Origin: Sipunculus nudus
Lineage: Eukaryota > Annelida > Sipuncula > Golfingiida > Sipunculidae
Length of the DNA stretch: 64,000 nucleotides
Assembly (NCBI GenBank): GCA_026874595.1
Contig: CM049320.1
Location: 5,211,464 to 5,275,463, forward strand
Direction of reading: 5' to 3'
Below are positions 33,875 through 46,419 of this stretch, piece after piece (position 1 is the first letter of the stretch; each line of letters starts with the position of its first letter). The notes beneath the pieces were generated by a model. That model saw only the letters and a list, made by a program, of their open reading frames with translations, ran no database searches and was not told where the DNA came from. A program made the position numbers and the translations under genes.

Positions 33875-35731
33875 TTGATTACCAAATTCTTTGAATTTCT
33901 CTCACACTTGCCAGCACAGAAGGCCCGGTTATCTCCAACCCTGTAGACTTCCGAACCCACCATCTTAGCCATGGAGAGGGCGGCATTAAATTAAAATAAG
34001 TATTTGTACAATATGTGTAAATTAAATAAGTTTATATCTATTTCATCATGCATAAGTGTCTAATATTGTCGTTAGTAAGGTCTCTATTTACATGACATCA
34101 TCCGGTCGGCATGTAACTATAAAACTTGGTAACACCAAGGTTGAACAGGAATACTTTCCTCTAGAGCTTAACTTAATTCCTTGAATAGGGGAAAATGTGT
34201 TGGTAACTGTATCTAGAAAATATATAGAGAACACTCTTAGACAGTAGTGAAATGTGTATATCTCCCTAACAATTCTGCGGGTACACTAATGTTCCACATC
34301 TGGAGAACTTGTAACTATTGTCTATAATACTATAAGAGCTCAGGATGAAATAAAGGAAATATTACACTGTTGGAGATGTTTTTATACAGTACACTGCATT
34401 ATATATATATATCATTTTCCAATGTAATACATATATACAATACTTGACAGACTGAACTGACATTTAAGAATAAAACGTAAACCATCTTATGTTTGACTCC
34501 ACTGGATATGACCTACAGGAACCAGTGAATCAGATCACTTGACATAAACATTTCCTTCAAGAAGACTTTGTTTTGAACGACTATACTCCTCTCAGCAATA
34601 CAATATACCAAATTTACTTGTCGTGCAAGGCACCTTGTTACTCGGAGAGCATCACAATAATAACCTTATGACATCAATCTTGTACACTGTAGATTTGCAT
34701 TATCAGATGATCAGAACTTGAAAGAAGACCGGCAAAAGAAACTTTCCTCACTCTACGTGTTTGGATACCCAGAGTGACATGTCAACTGATCTACACGTGA
34801 GGGTCTCAGACAATATCGAGCCTTGGGCTTTCACTTGGTTTCGAATGTTTTTAAACACACGTACATGTAGTCAAAATCCATTGAAATAGTGGCATGACTA
34901 ATGTTTAATCAGGATCCTAGCTTTTATTACTTTTAATAAAAGGTCTTGCACAAAAAGTTTACTTGGGAAATTTCAGACGAGGTCGGGTAACAGTCCTAGG
35001 TTGTTGGTTGTGTAATGGTGCAAGCTGTATAGATTACAGTCACCAACTGGAGTTCTGTTATCAGTGACTTGTGTATTATCCATGTTTACCCATGTTTAAG
35101 GAATTTAATTATTCTGAGCAATGTTTTGATAACTTCAGTTATTAAATACATAGGCAGAGGTTTTAGACCTTTAAGACCCTTGCAGAAGTAGTTTCATATT
35201 TATGGTTTCTGTATAAAAAACTGCATACCCATTTGAAATTATCATGGACATATTTTCTGTTGTTATATTGCGACTTGAAATGACATATTAATTGGTAGTC
35301 TTAGAATCAAGTATGGAAAAATTAACCTAACTCAAAAACGCGATGAGAAATGTACTGATTACATACATGTACATGTTTATCCGTAATAAAACACTCTTAT
35401 CGCATTGCGTGTAGAAACAAGAACAATTCAGGCTGAGGTTAGACATGACTGACCACGCCGGTTATACGTGAAGAGAAGTCACGGTTACCTTAAAATAGTG
35501 TTCAAACTGTATTGTTTTATAACAAAATAATATATCCTTTGCGGCGTTCTGGTGGCGGCGTGTTAATGTGCGAGGCACGGTCGGATTTTCAGTATTCTAT
35601 GTATAAAAACGTTGTTTGGATTTCACTCAGATTATTGGTAAATGCCTAATATAGATGTAGACTTAATTAGCTGATATGACGATATTCAAAATGTACTACG
35701 CTTTAGCCCCTACCCGCAATATTTATTAAAC

Positions 35732-35763
<32 letters not shown>

Positions 35764-35870
35764 ACTATATTTTATTGCTACGCCTACATATGATGATCGA
35801 CCGTCTTCGTCACCCCAGCCGCCCGCCTGTCCCTCCGTCCCCGCGCCCGTTAGCCTTGCCATTGGGCGTT
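33875..35870. other. Spacer without supported gene
   Basis: The part from about 33,980 to 34,200 is collinear with 38,755-39,000 (GTGTAAATTAA-TAAGTTTATAT and TTGGTAACACC), so it is duplicated minisatellite flank. A short palindromic TA patch lies at 34,402-34,415 and a (GT)n tract at 35,741-35,764. A CD225 gene would be expected here from the other units but none is found. Confidence 0.5.
35741..35764. repeat. (GT)n microsatellite
   Basis: Twelve GT units following a short TA run. Confidence 0.9.
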
Positions 35871-35879
35871 GTTAACTTT

Positions 35880-37640
35880 TGTTTGCAGAATATCTACACA
35901 AAAATAACAAAGTAACTTCACTTCTTCAGGGCAGATGTAAACCAACAAAATCTCGGTTATGTTTGATGGGTGACCGTGATGTACATATCAAGATCACGTG
36001 GCTGTCTAGAGGGTAAAAAACCTAACAAAATTTCTCAGGAACCACATGATTGATTGTCATGAAATATGGTATTCTTATTGCCGTGATGTCACACCAGTCT
36101 GGTGGCCTAACCTTTTACCTTCATTTAATGACCGACGAGTTACTCAGTTTCGTTTCACATTTTCTGCAATGAGTACTTGCTACGTCTTGAAAATGTCTCT
36201 CATGAGGTTCAAACATATCAATTATATGACTTTTATGCTAGAAGAATTCTGGAAACTTTCCCGCCTTTTCTCTGCGGGAGGTCTCTGGAGGTCATTTCTG
36301 AGCCAGTTAGAGTCGACACCTATCCGTAGATTTGTCTTGTATTTTACACATAATGATTTCATCTGAAATAACTGCTGTTTTAAACAGATTAAGCATTGTC
36401 AGTATATTTGTTTTCTTCAACTCTGTAAGCTCTTCATTGGCGATATTTATGATGTTCCCACATATTTTTTCTCAGTTTCTTGCTGTTTCTATCAGATTCT
36501 CTTAAAGTCGTGATCAATGGTGCGTTATACCCTTCCCAAAAGCCTAACTAATCTGTATCGCATAAAAATAATTAATAAAAAAATCAACCATTCCCTTACA
36601 GAATACTTTTCAACATAAATAGATAGGAAAACGTTTTATCAGCTCTGATGTTCAATGTATACTTTTCAATTCTGTACATTACATGGCATGTAGGAAACCC
36701 CATTTTCTCCTGACAGAGGAATAAACTCAATGGTGACTTTAAACAACGTCTACGCGCAGAGGATTGCAGCTTAAAACGAATAACACAAAATAGTAGAACA
36801 ATAATAGAGATATACATGAAAACACCACCTCTTTCGTGACCCTTGTCAAACTTTGTTTTATTGTACACTAAATTGTCACGGTTTTCACTTAATTTTTGGC
36901 TATGTCTCAGGTCAGCCATTGAACAAAGGCGAATCCATATACAAAGGCAACCCCAATAACTGAACAACTAAATGAAAACTAGTCACCTTGCATATGTAGT
37001 ATTTTTAAACTGTGTACATATTATTACAGAACATTTCTTTTGTGTATCATAATACTATGTTTTCATGATATCTTGGTCGATCGGGCAAGGTAATAATATT
37101 TAAAATGTTTCAGACCACCAGCTGTGTTCATTCATTTGAATTAGCTTGATAAAACATGCAAATGTGTATGTCAACAGTATATCTTTGAGAAAGTCGAGAC
37201 GATTGTGCTTATTTTAATTTATTATATTTCATTATAGCTGATGTTTGGTTCGGGGTTTCATTGAATCAGTTGTACATATCTTAATAAAAATGCTTTCATC
37301 TCAGTACATCAAAGGGAAGCACAACCTTCTTACTGTGATGTAATATGTTGTGTAGATTAGTTATATGAAATAGGGTTGTACTATAATTCCATATGTAAAT
37401 AACAAAACAATATATTTTCCAATATCCGTGGGCCTGTTCTAAAGATGAGAGAATTATTATCGCGTGTTATGAACGCAGGATGTAGACAGGATCTTTCAGG
37501 GCACATGGAAACGTGGATAATGTATATACTCGTTAAATATTTACGAATGTCTAAGCATGGAATTAGAGTCTCCTTGTTTTGAACATACCTTATATGTCAC
37601 TTAGATGACAAAGCACATTTGAACAGTGCAGGATGTAACA
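35880..37640. repeat. S-block copy 2 (segmental duplication)
   Basis: Collinear with 29,385-31,350 and 42,040-43,570: CTTCTTCAGGGCAGATGTAA at the start, CTTTTACCTTCATTTAATGA, CTAACTAATCTGTATCGCAT, and CAGGGCACATGGAAACGTGG at the end. No gene is supported; frames at 36,046-36,366 and 36,967-36,596 are unremarkable. Confidence 0.75.
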
Positions 37641-37944
37641 CATAGGAATGATTCATATATTCAATTTCATACTATCACATAAGTTGAGAAATATGAAAGG
37701 ATTCTTGTCTATGTTGCACAATCCCTGGTGTTGCGAGGTGTAATATACATGTACCTTGTTTAGATCAGACGGTTGCTCAGACGATCAAAGTACTTTGAAA
37801 GTGAGTGTAATATCTAAATTTAATTTGTTAAATATCTACATTGAACAGATACACCTAAATCTTTAGAGATATAATTCACATATACGATACAAAGCATATA
37901 ATATCAAGTAATGATAACTTTCGAATGAACTGAGAAAGAATCAG

Positions 37945-38390
37945 GACTCACCTGATAGTTGCAGATACCGCTTAGTACTACTGAATGATGACTTATGACT
38001 TAAAACAAAGGATTACACACAGGCCGATCCAATCGTACGTGGTCTTTGTCAGTATATAGACTCAATTCAACATGATATGTTTTCATAGAAACTTCCCCAA
38101 CCATATTAGAAACCTTGTCAATATTTGAGAGCTTTTACAGACCTGATGGCTGGCCACATATGTAGCGATGGTGTAGTTAATGGTGACAATGTGTACACTA
38201 ATTAAGGGTTTCATAAATAATGGAGGGCTAATTGTTCTGCGGAAGTGTCAAACATGGGGACCCTTGCACCGCGATACTGGTTAAGGTGTCTAGCTCAGGG
38301 ACAATTTCCTTGCTGACCCTGGTACCCTTATGAGAGCAGTTATAATCCAGCTTTGCAGCTATATAAAAGGGAGAGCGAGCTGCGTGACCA
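37945..38390. repeat. P-block copy 4 upstream of minisatellite M5
   Basis: Contains GGATTACACACAGGCCG, GAAACTTCCCCAACCATAT, ACAGACCTGATGGCTGGCC and ACACTAATTAAGGGTTTCAT; the TATA-like box is degraded to CATAAATA at about 38,212. Confidence 0.75.
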
Positions 38391-38391
38391 A

Positions 38392-38620
38392 TGTGTACGA
38401 ATGTACGAAAGCCATCCCATTCTTGGTTACCTGGTTTAAGATTTTCAGACAGCGACACCGAGCTGGGTGCCCTGGTGTAGGGCTGCATGACAAGAACACC
38501 GTGTTGAGTGTCCCTGGTGTAGGGTATGATAGGCAAATCCTGATGGTGACATAGGTGTTGGTTTGAATGACAGGAACACCATGCTAGCATTACAAGGTTG
38601 TAATTAGATCAGGGTGTTGT
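38392..38620. repeat. 42-bp minisatellite array M5 (about 5 units)
   Basis: Short degenerate array with CTGGTGTAGGGCTGCATGAC and GTAGGGTATGATAGG units, followed by flank shared with M4 (TTGATTCC-x-AAATTG and CCAGCAC-GA-GGCC). Confidence 0.8.
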
Positions 38621-38624
38621 CTGC

Positions 38625-39755
38625 ACTGGGATCCTTGATTCCCTAATTGTTTTAATTTCCCCCACTCACTTTCCCAGCACCGACGGCCCTTATTCGTCCA
38701 CAATTGCAGACTACGATACCCCATCATCTGAGTCATGGAGAATGCTGCGATTAGTTATAATGTCTATTTGTACAATCCGTGTAAATTAATTAAGTTTATA
38801 TTTATGTGATCATTCATGATCAAGTGTCCAAAATTGTCGTTTTTATGTTGTCTATTTACAATGTTCACATGATATCCTCTGTTCAACAAAGAAATTGTTT
38901 TACGCATGTAACCAAAAACTTGTTTGGTAACACCTGGGTTGAACATGGAATTCTAAAGAGTTTAACTTAATCCCTAAACAGGAGAAAATGTATGTTGGTA
39001 ATTGTATTTGTCCCTTCTTACTAGATCGGTTCGGTAATATTGGACACATTTGGTCTTTATGCTATATATACCGGAATATCACACTTATAACAGGATATAT
39101 GATTTTATTACGAGGTGTACGAAGTGAGTACCTGAATAAATGTCTGTAACTGATCCCACAAGTGAGGTGTCTTTGGTTTAATGAAGAAACCGTGTACACC
39201 CAATTTTATATAAAGGTCTGAAAATATATTTTTATTTTCTTAATTTACCTTATAACATAGTTCCATCTCAGATGGATGCAGATAAGGTTTGCTATCGAAA
39301 GTTGAGGAGGAACCCGGGATAAATAAAACAAACGTGCTACGCTCGTTTGTTCAAAAGCAATAAAATATATATGAAAATAAAAATAATCCTGCAAGAAATG
39401 GGATGTATACTTTGGATATATTACAAATTGCCTACACTCTGACATGATTTCTCGTTATACGTCAAAGTTCAGAGTGGAAATCACAAATTTATGCATAGAT
39501 AGAATATCTGGCTTCATCCTGGTATAACTCATATGTTTTTATTTTACAGGAAAGGTGTGAATCATGTTTATTTTGATACAGAATAACAGGGCATGCATGA
39601 GTACAGAAAAACACAAGCCATGTCCAAATATTTAGTTTCTAGTGACAAGTTTGAAGAAGTAGTAACCGATTGCTCATTTCAGCACACAATGAATCTTTTT
39701 TATCACCAAATGTAAGATAAGGCGTCTCTTATTTTCTATTTTTAGTGTTGACAGA
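38625..39755. other. Spacer between M5 and CD225 copy E
   Basis: Duplicated minisatellite flank (to about 39,000), then AT-rich sequence. The last 150 bases (TTTCTAGTGACAAGTTTGAA onward) match the segment that precedes CD225 exon 3 at 8,220, 13,400 and 20,490. No gene seen. Confidence 0.5.
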
Positions 39756-39759
39756 ATGG

Positions 39760-41255
39760 GGCGTCATACGATTGTGTCCAATGATCCCTCTTGTTCACCA
39801 AAATTCTCTTGCTCTCCTGATTTCTTAAAATCAGCACGGAGAGCCAACATGACAATGACAAGAACGACAGCTGTTATAATACCGATCAGGTTTACACTAT
39901 GGTCGTTTTCCCATGCTTTTTATCAGCACACTCCTTCGACTTCACCAAAAAGCACAATGAAAATATACATTGTCATCTCTTAAATAGTTACATGACTAAC
40001 ACGTTATGTAATCACAGTAGCGCTTGATGTAACAGTTTTGAATATGTGGTATGTATAGCGAGTATGTATAGCGTAAAAGCAAGTCGCCATTACCGGACTT
40101 ATATGGGTGAATACGGTTATTAAGAAAACAAAATTATATTGGAATTCGAAATGGTTCCTATAATTTGTTCAGTGTTCTCTTAGTTCAAATTATTTCTAAA
40201 TTAAGTCTATATAATTATATTTGATTTAAACTTACCACACGGTAGGTTCCAACATAGGATTATAAAGACGGAACACATCAGGTAGTCATCAGGTCTGGCA
40301 TCCGATTGTGGAAGCTGACCCCTGGCATACCCATTTTGACCTCTTGGCTGGGACACAACAACTGGTTCGTGGTCAACGGTTTTCTTGAAATGAAGGAAAT
40401 GCTCCGTTTCATCCGAGTCTTTGTATTCATACCTGCCCGAAACAAGTATGTCCTAATGCTGATTATGAAGGCAAAGAAACGATATTCGATGTGAATACTG
40501 GTAATTGGATAACACGGCTTATGTCAGACTTAAACTGAGTACTCGAGTAGTCTGTACGTCCCTCGGACATGTCCACACTTTCAGTGGCGTCCATTTATCT
40601 TCAAGTGTGTTTGTGTGTGTGTGGGGGGGGGGGACGCTGTGTGGTAGGGTCATCAGAGTCTGAAAAACTTTATAAACAGTTATTCCATGTCCAATATATA
40701 AATATAGCAGGGGGCGATTTCATTTACAACTATCCCCAACTGTTGCTAAATGGTGGTGGTGTGTGTGTGTGTGGGGGGGGGGTATACCCACATCCCCCAC
40801 TACATTAACGCCCTTGCACACTATACAACTGTGTTTATTGAATATAGAACGTAATTCCTGTTTCTGCCTCTCGATCCAAATCCTGTTTAAATTAGATGAG
40901 TATTCAATCGTGTTTCGATGACGTCAGAGAAACTACGACAGGGGTAGTCTCAATACCTAGTGCAATTGAAACTGGTCATGTTACAATATTTTTACTGCCC
41001 TAAAGTGCGTAAGGATTAAATTGAATGTTCCCTGCCAGCGGCCGTTCATTCTACCAAGACAAAACTTGTGACGTTTAACTTTTAACGCGTGGAAATACGA
41101 AAATATGATGAAACCAACAATGACGTCGTCGTACAGGTCTACATAGAAAAAAGTTAACATTTTTAGGGTTTACATGGATTGTACAACTAGCCAAAGACAT
41201 GGTGGAGTTTATTTTATTACCCGTCGGAAATGTTCATCCAGCCGTTGTTCTCCAA
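39760..41255 (-). pseudogene. CD225 gene copy E: exons 1-2 conserved, exon 3 destroyed
   Basis: Exon 1 (41,221-41,255) keeps its phase and donor GTAATA, but the start ATG is TTG; the next in-frame ATG is at codon 7. Exon 2 (40,236-40,432, 197 nt) is fully open with acceptor GGGCAG and donor GTAAGT, encoding EPVVVSQPRGQNGYARGQLP and PDDYLMCSVFIILCWNLPC. Exon 3 (about 39,775-39,960) has lost its acceptor and first codons, contains in-frame stops and a deletion in the loop, though the second hydrophobic stretch (IITAVVLVIVMLALRADFKK) is recognisable. Probably recently inactivated. Two GT/G-rich tracts (40,608-40,632 and 40,758-40,782) lie in intron 1. Confidence 0.8.
40600..40800. repeat. Paired GT/poly-G tracts
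   Basis: Two tracts of GTGTGTGTGTGT followed by eight to eleven G lie about 150 bases apart in intron 1 of CD225 copy E, perhaps a local duplication or a retroposed segment between them. Confidence 0.6.
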
Positions 41256-41259
41256 GGTC

Positions 41260-42035
41260 ACCTTTTCTTGGGCTTCAGTTTACACAACACTGGATGCTAA
41301 AACACGCAGGCATTGATATAGATAATAAGTCATACCAGACTCGTTTGTCAATAAGCTAGGAGTACACTCTACATGATATATTGCAAAAATTGGTCGAACC
41401 AATAGCGAATTAAACCTTGAATGTCCTCCATTAGTGACCCATGATCCTCAGTTCCTTACATAGGCAGCCTTTCTGCGATACTTAATTTCGATGGGTCTGA
41501 AATTCGAGATCGCAAATCCTGTTATGGGTGCTTATCTACGGTAATTTTTTACAGCAATCGTTTGAATGGTTCTTGAGATAATGCACGAAAAGAATTTCAA
41601 TCGTGGGCATTATGTATTTCCGACTGGCTTGAAATTAAAAAGCGCACATAATCTCATGGGTTTCAATTTTCGTAAAAACCCTTTGCAGCAAGTTCTTGAA
41701 CGTTTCTTTAAATAATGATCAAAAAGTATTCGAAGATCACTGCATGAGGCCCTGATTGTATTTCCGAAGAGTCTGAAATCTGATAATACACATCTTCTCA
41801 TGTGCATCCGACTTCGGTGATATTGACAAGACAGTTGCTGAACGATTCTTGACATGAAGCATGAATTGTTACTTTTCAGTTTCCGAATGTATTTGGGATA
41901 CTCCCCATGTGCAGTAATCAGCTACTTTTTCGCTGGACTACATGTATAATAATTCAGCTTTGATCGGGTCAGGTCAATCTAACGCGGTCTCCAACATAAT
42001 CAATGATCTTGTATTCAGAGAACAATTATCGTTTA
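41260..42035. other. Stretch without supported gene
   Basis: Contains several loosely related sentences of the form GTGGGC-TTATGTATTTCCGA followed by TCTGAAAT (41,470-41,880), suggesting an old tandem repeat of about 130-150 bases. No coding signal. Confidence 0.35.
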
Positions 42036-42039
42036 GAGG

Positions 42040-43570
42040 GATTTTATGGGATACAGTGGCTTATTGTTCGTGATGACCTGTAAATACCACAACAGCCTTG
42101 TGGCGCCATCTGCAATGTCTTGATTTATACGTATTTTTATGACCTTTCGTAATAAATTCTTGTGAACAGGATATCTCAAAAAGAATTGAACAAATCTACT
42201 TCATTTCATCAGAACAGATGAATGCTGTGAACATTTTTGTCACAGAACACATCTTGAGCACATTTCTCATGAATCACTTGATGGATAATTATGAAATGTG
42301 GTTGGACTATTCCCTTGGTCATCTGTCACTGCGGTAACTGTTATTGTTGCCTTGTGAGCGGAGTATCTCAAGAAGAATAAAACATAGCCTCTTTCATTTA
42401 CTTAGGGCATATGTATACCAACAAAACCTCAAATTTGAAGATAGGTGACCTTGACCTACTGTTCAAGGTCGTATGATAGATACCGGGGAGTCATACTACT
42501 ACTTGAGCAAAGCATTTTACCTTCATTAATAGAACTAAGATATACTAAGCTCCATTTCACATTGATCCCTCTATTGCATCTACTACTTGCTAATTATTTC
42601 GAAAAATGTCTGTCATAAGGTTCCGTAACATTATTGTATAAATTTTATGCAAGAAGAAATCTGCAAATTTCGAGCCGTTTCTCAATACGTCTTTCCATAT
42701 GGAAGTGCATTTTTATAGATGGGTCAGTTGGGGTCTACACCTATTTGTAGATTTGTCTTGTTTCACATATTAATGTTGATGATTTTATTTCAAATAATAG
42801 CTGTTTTAATCAGCTTTAACTTTTAGTATGATTTCGTCAACTTTGCAAGCTCTCCATTTCTATCATAGTTGTTGTCCGTTTCTTGCTGTTTTTATAGGAT
42901 CCCCTTAAAGTCATCATGATGGTGTATAATATCTTTTCCAACAGCCTCACTGATTTGTATCGCATATAAAATGAAATATTTCACCCTTGAGTGTTACATA
43001 ATACTTACAAACACAAATAGACGGGGCAAAATTAAAACAGCTCTGAAGCACAATGTATACCTGTCGATTTCGTTCATGGCATGTAGGAAACTGCATTTTC
43101 TCCAGACAAAAAATTAAACTCAAAGGTGACTTAAAACAACGTCATGGAGAGGGTTGCAGCTAAAGACGAATAATACCGAATGTAAGTAGAAATAGTAGAA
43201 CAATAGTAGACCGGAACAAGAGAACGCAACCTCTTTCAGGACCCTAATCAACTAAAATTCGACATGTAGACAAGAAACCAACGATAAACGGATTGATTGA
43301 ATGTAAACAGGCCTGTCCTAAAGACAATACGGATACTGACAAGCGCATGTCATCAACGCAGCATGTGTTTTTGATCTGTCAGGACACATACAAAAACGGA
43401 TTATGTACATACTCGTTTTATATTTACATGCTTTGAGGTTAAAACTAGAGTGTGACTCCCCTTGCTCTTGCTTTTCGATTGGAATTAGAGTGTGACACTT
43501 CATGCTCTAAGCATGCCATACCATTTCTTTAGATACAAGAAGACACGGCCCAGTGAAAAAACTTAATATA
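42040..43570. repeat. S-block copy 3 (segmental duplication)
   Basis: Collinear with copies 1 and 2: CTACTTCATTTCATCAGAAC, CATTTCTCATGAATCACTTG, TTTACCTTCATTAATAGAAC, CACTGATTTGTATCGCAT and GTCAGGACACATACAAAAAC. Followed about 600 bases later by P-block copy 5, as in the other units. Confidence 0.75.
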
Positions 43571-43934
43571 TAACATAAAATGACATACATATTGAATTTC
43601 TTACTTCCACAAAAACTGTGAGAAAAATGAAAGGGTACTTGTCAAAGTTGCACAATTACTGGCGAAGAGTAAAGAAGTAGCTGGAAACTGGAAGATTGTT
43701 GGGCAGTTGTTTGGGTATACCAGCCGTTCAGTCCATCACGCGAGGTGTAGTTGCTCAGTCAATGAAATTACTTTTGTTGATGTATATGGATGATTCCGTG
43801 TAGCAACAACTATACATAAAGATGCACTAAACCATGATATATAATTATATATTTAATACAATCAAGCACATCGCGGTACTTATTCCCCTGTTGGTATTCA
43901 GGGTGACAAAAAAGTGTGTAATCATTTATAAGCA

Positions 43935-44042
43935 ATTTTAGGACATTTTTCTGTATTTTTATTTTGCTTCAACAGGTATTCCGTTCAAGTAATTAAAAGA
44001 AAGGAAATATATGTCGAAAGTAATTGAAAAGTGTGTCACTGA
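43935..44042. repeat. Direct repeat with 45,775-45,868
   Basis: TTTCTGTATTTTTATTTTGC through AAGTAATTGAAAAGTGTGTC occurs here and again at 45,775-45,868 with only a few differences. A local duplication 1.8 kb apart. Confidence 0.85.
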
Positions 44043-44159
44043 AATTGTTATTCGGCATTTTGTAAATACCTAAAGTGAACAGATATTGCACAAGAGATTA
44101 TTCATGTATACGTTGCAAAGGATATTTTATATCAAGATATGATAAATTTGGATTAAACA

Positions 44160-44345
44160 GAGAAAGAAGCAGGCCTCATTTTGTAGCTGTTATTACCAAT
44201 TACTACGTCTGACTGACTGCTTATGACATCCAGCAAAGGATATCACGCGGGGCCACTAATTGATCTTAGCCATTATTTATTTCGGCACGTTATGTCTGCA
44301 TAAAAACTTAACCATCCAAAATATTGTCTGTGACAAATATTTCAA
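44160..44345. repeat. P-block copy 5, truncated
   Basis: Matches the start of the P-block (ACGTCTGACTGACTGCTTAT, GGGGCCACTAATTGATCTTA, CATAAAAACTTAACCATCC) and then diverges; the TATA-like box and the minisatellite junction are absent. The 66-bp satellite begins 3.3 kb downstream. Confidence 0.65.
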
Positions 44346-45503
44346 ACTTAATGTTTCGTATAGTTGAAACACTAGAGACAAAAAATTCTCATTCCAGATA
44401 ATATTATGTTATTATTGTAACTATAATCTCTTAGCCATATTATAGCGGAGAAAGTCTTGATATTTTTGCACATGTGACGCTTCCCATATTGACAAATAAA
44501 CTGGCTTAAAATAATTAGTTAATATGCTCCTGTGAACCACAAAGATTGCAAATGAGAAAAAAAATTATACAATAAAAAATACGAGGTACGTAAATTACTT
44601 CGCATATTATCTTGTTGTGTTATTTTAGAAAACATAATTTAGCTTACTTCACCTAGTGTAATGATTTTGTGTTTATAGTGTTGAGATCAGGCAGCTGCAT
44701 TTCGGATGCAGTACGGATGGAAAGATTAAAGCAGATTGCATGTAAACCTCTTCAGAGAGGTCAGGGTCAATATTGTGGTCCGTTTTATCATTGAAGGACA
44801 ATCAGAGTTTGGGAATGTGGTCACATGAGTTAACATGATAGCTTCGAAGATACAATCTGAATTAACATATACGGTATATTCTTATAACAAATAGCAAGAA
44901 GTGCTAATATACCTCTGCCGGACAAATAGCCTTTAAAATGCCTTTTTTTCTGCGGGATTAATTTACCTTGACATTGTTTTATCTACATACATTTCCCCCC
45001 AGCATTTTACTTTTTTCCCTATAGATTCCCTTCACTTTCGTTTTGGTGCCTTGACAAAATGAACAATACACCCCATCAGCCCACTTTTTTCTGTATTGCG
45101 TAGACAAATTTCAAGCTTATACCGGTTCTCCTGAGTGTCAATGTTTGTTTACACCCATAAACACAATACTTTAGTCACTGCCATATTTAGAACCAACTCA
45201 ATCACATGTATTTAACTGTATTTGCTGTAACCGCTGGGTCTGATATGTGTCTAAATATGTCCTCCATCCACTCAGGTGGTTGCAATCTTAATGCTTTGCA
45301 GTGCAGGAGGACAGAGCTTTGCAGTTTTCCGAGGGCAAGATAATATAGTGATGTATATATAAAACGTAATATTTAGAGTAAATTTCATCGTGTTTTTTAT
45401 ACTGCATTTGCTTTTACTTCACAACCTTAAGGAACATCAGACACATTCATCTGAATAAAGATTTCTTAACAAATAAATAAATAAATTACATATTAGAGGC
45501 CAG

Positions 45504-45741
45504 AATTAATATGTATCCTGTCTTCTACAATATACATCTGGATATATGTGACGGTATTATTGGCATCAAGAAAGGAACAATTTGAAGCGTAGTTCTCATA
45601 CAAATAAGGATGAATGAAACGAAATTAATATGTATCCTGCCTTTTAGAATATACATCTGGGGTTATATGACGGTGTTATGGGCATCAAGAGAGGAACGAT
45701 TTAAAGCGTAGGTCTCATACAAATAAGGATGAATGATAGGA
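45504..45741. repeat. Tandem duplication, 119-bp period
   Basis: Two adjacent copies (45,504-45,622 and 45,623-45,741) both run from AATTAATATGTATCCTG to ATACAAATAAGGATGAATGA. The copies are about 85-90% alike by eye. Confidence 0.9.
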
Positions 45742-45925
45742 ATATTCACGATTATAATAGACAGAATAGGTCATTTTCTGTATTTTTATTTTGCTTCAGC
45801 AGGTATTCCATTCAAGTAATTGAAAGAAAGGAAATATATGTTGAAAGTAATTGAAAAGTGTGTCACTTAAATGGAATATTCACTTTTATAATAGACAGAA
45901 TGACAACATATGATTATATATATAT

Positions 45926-46338
45926 CAGGGCTTTTAGGAATGCGGGGGTAAGCGTCTCTGACGCTCGAAATCTCTTCGCGAACGCTCGGTTCGAAGTGTA
46001 CAAGCGTCCAATGAGACGCGCGAATTTCTGGATGATGCACCTTATGGAAGTCATTATAGCAATGATTATTTCCGAGTGCCTCATCTGAACACGTCAGTTG
46101 TGTAAACGCCGCGTTGATAACTGAGGCTTACATCAAATATCCATATAATAACACAATTTCTAGTCATAAAATGATATGATGATTGCATAAAATACGAAAA
46201 AGATTCAATTGTACATAACCCTTCAAACTTGGCACATAATATCATCTCTTCTCGGGATGCTCTGAACTTAGATGGGACTCTCAAAAATTTTTCCTGAGCG
46301 TCCCGAACTCCCGAATTTTCTTCCAATTGAAAGCCTTG
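45926..46338. mobile_element. hAT-like MITE inserted in a TA tract
   Basis: The element begins CAGGGCTTTTAGGAATGCGG and ends, read inward on the minus strand, CAAGGCTTTCAATTGGAA. The inverted termini match at 8 of the first 9 bases (CARGGCTTT) and loosely afterwards. Both sides are flanked by ATATATAT, compatible with an 8-bp target duplication, although the TA tract makes that ambiguous. The 413-bp interior has CpG-containing palindromic pieces and no transposase. CAGGG-type termini and 8-bp duplications are typical of hAT elements. Confidence 0.6.
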
Positions 46339-46419
46339 ATATATATATATATATATATTCAGGCCCCAAAAACCATTTTCTTCGTACATCTGAGAATATT
46401 CTGTCAAACATCTAAGGAT

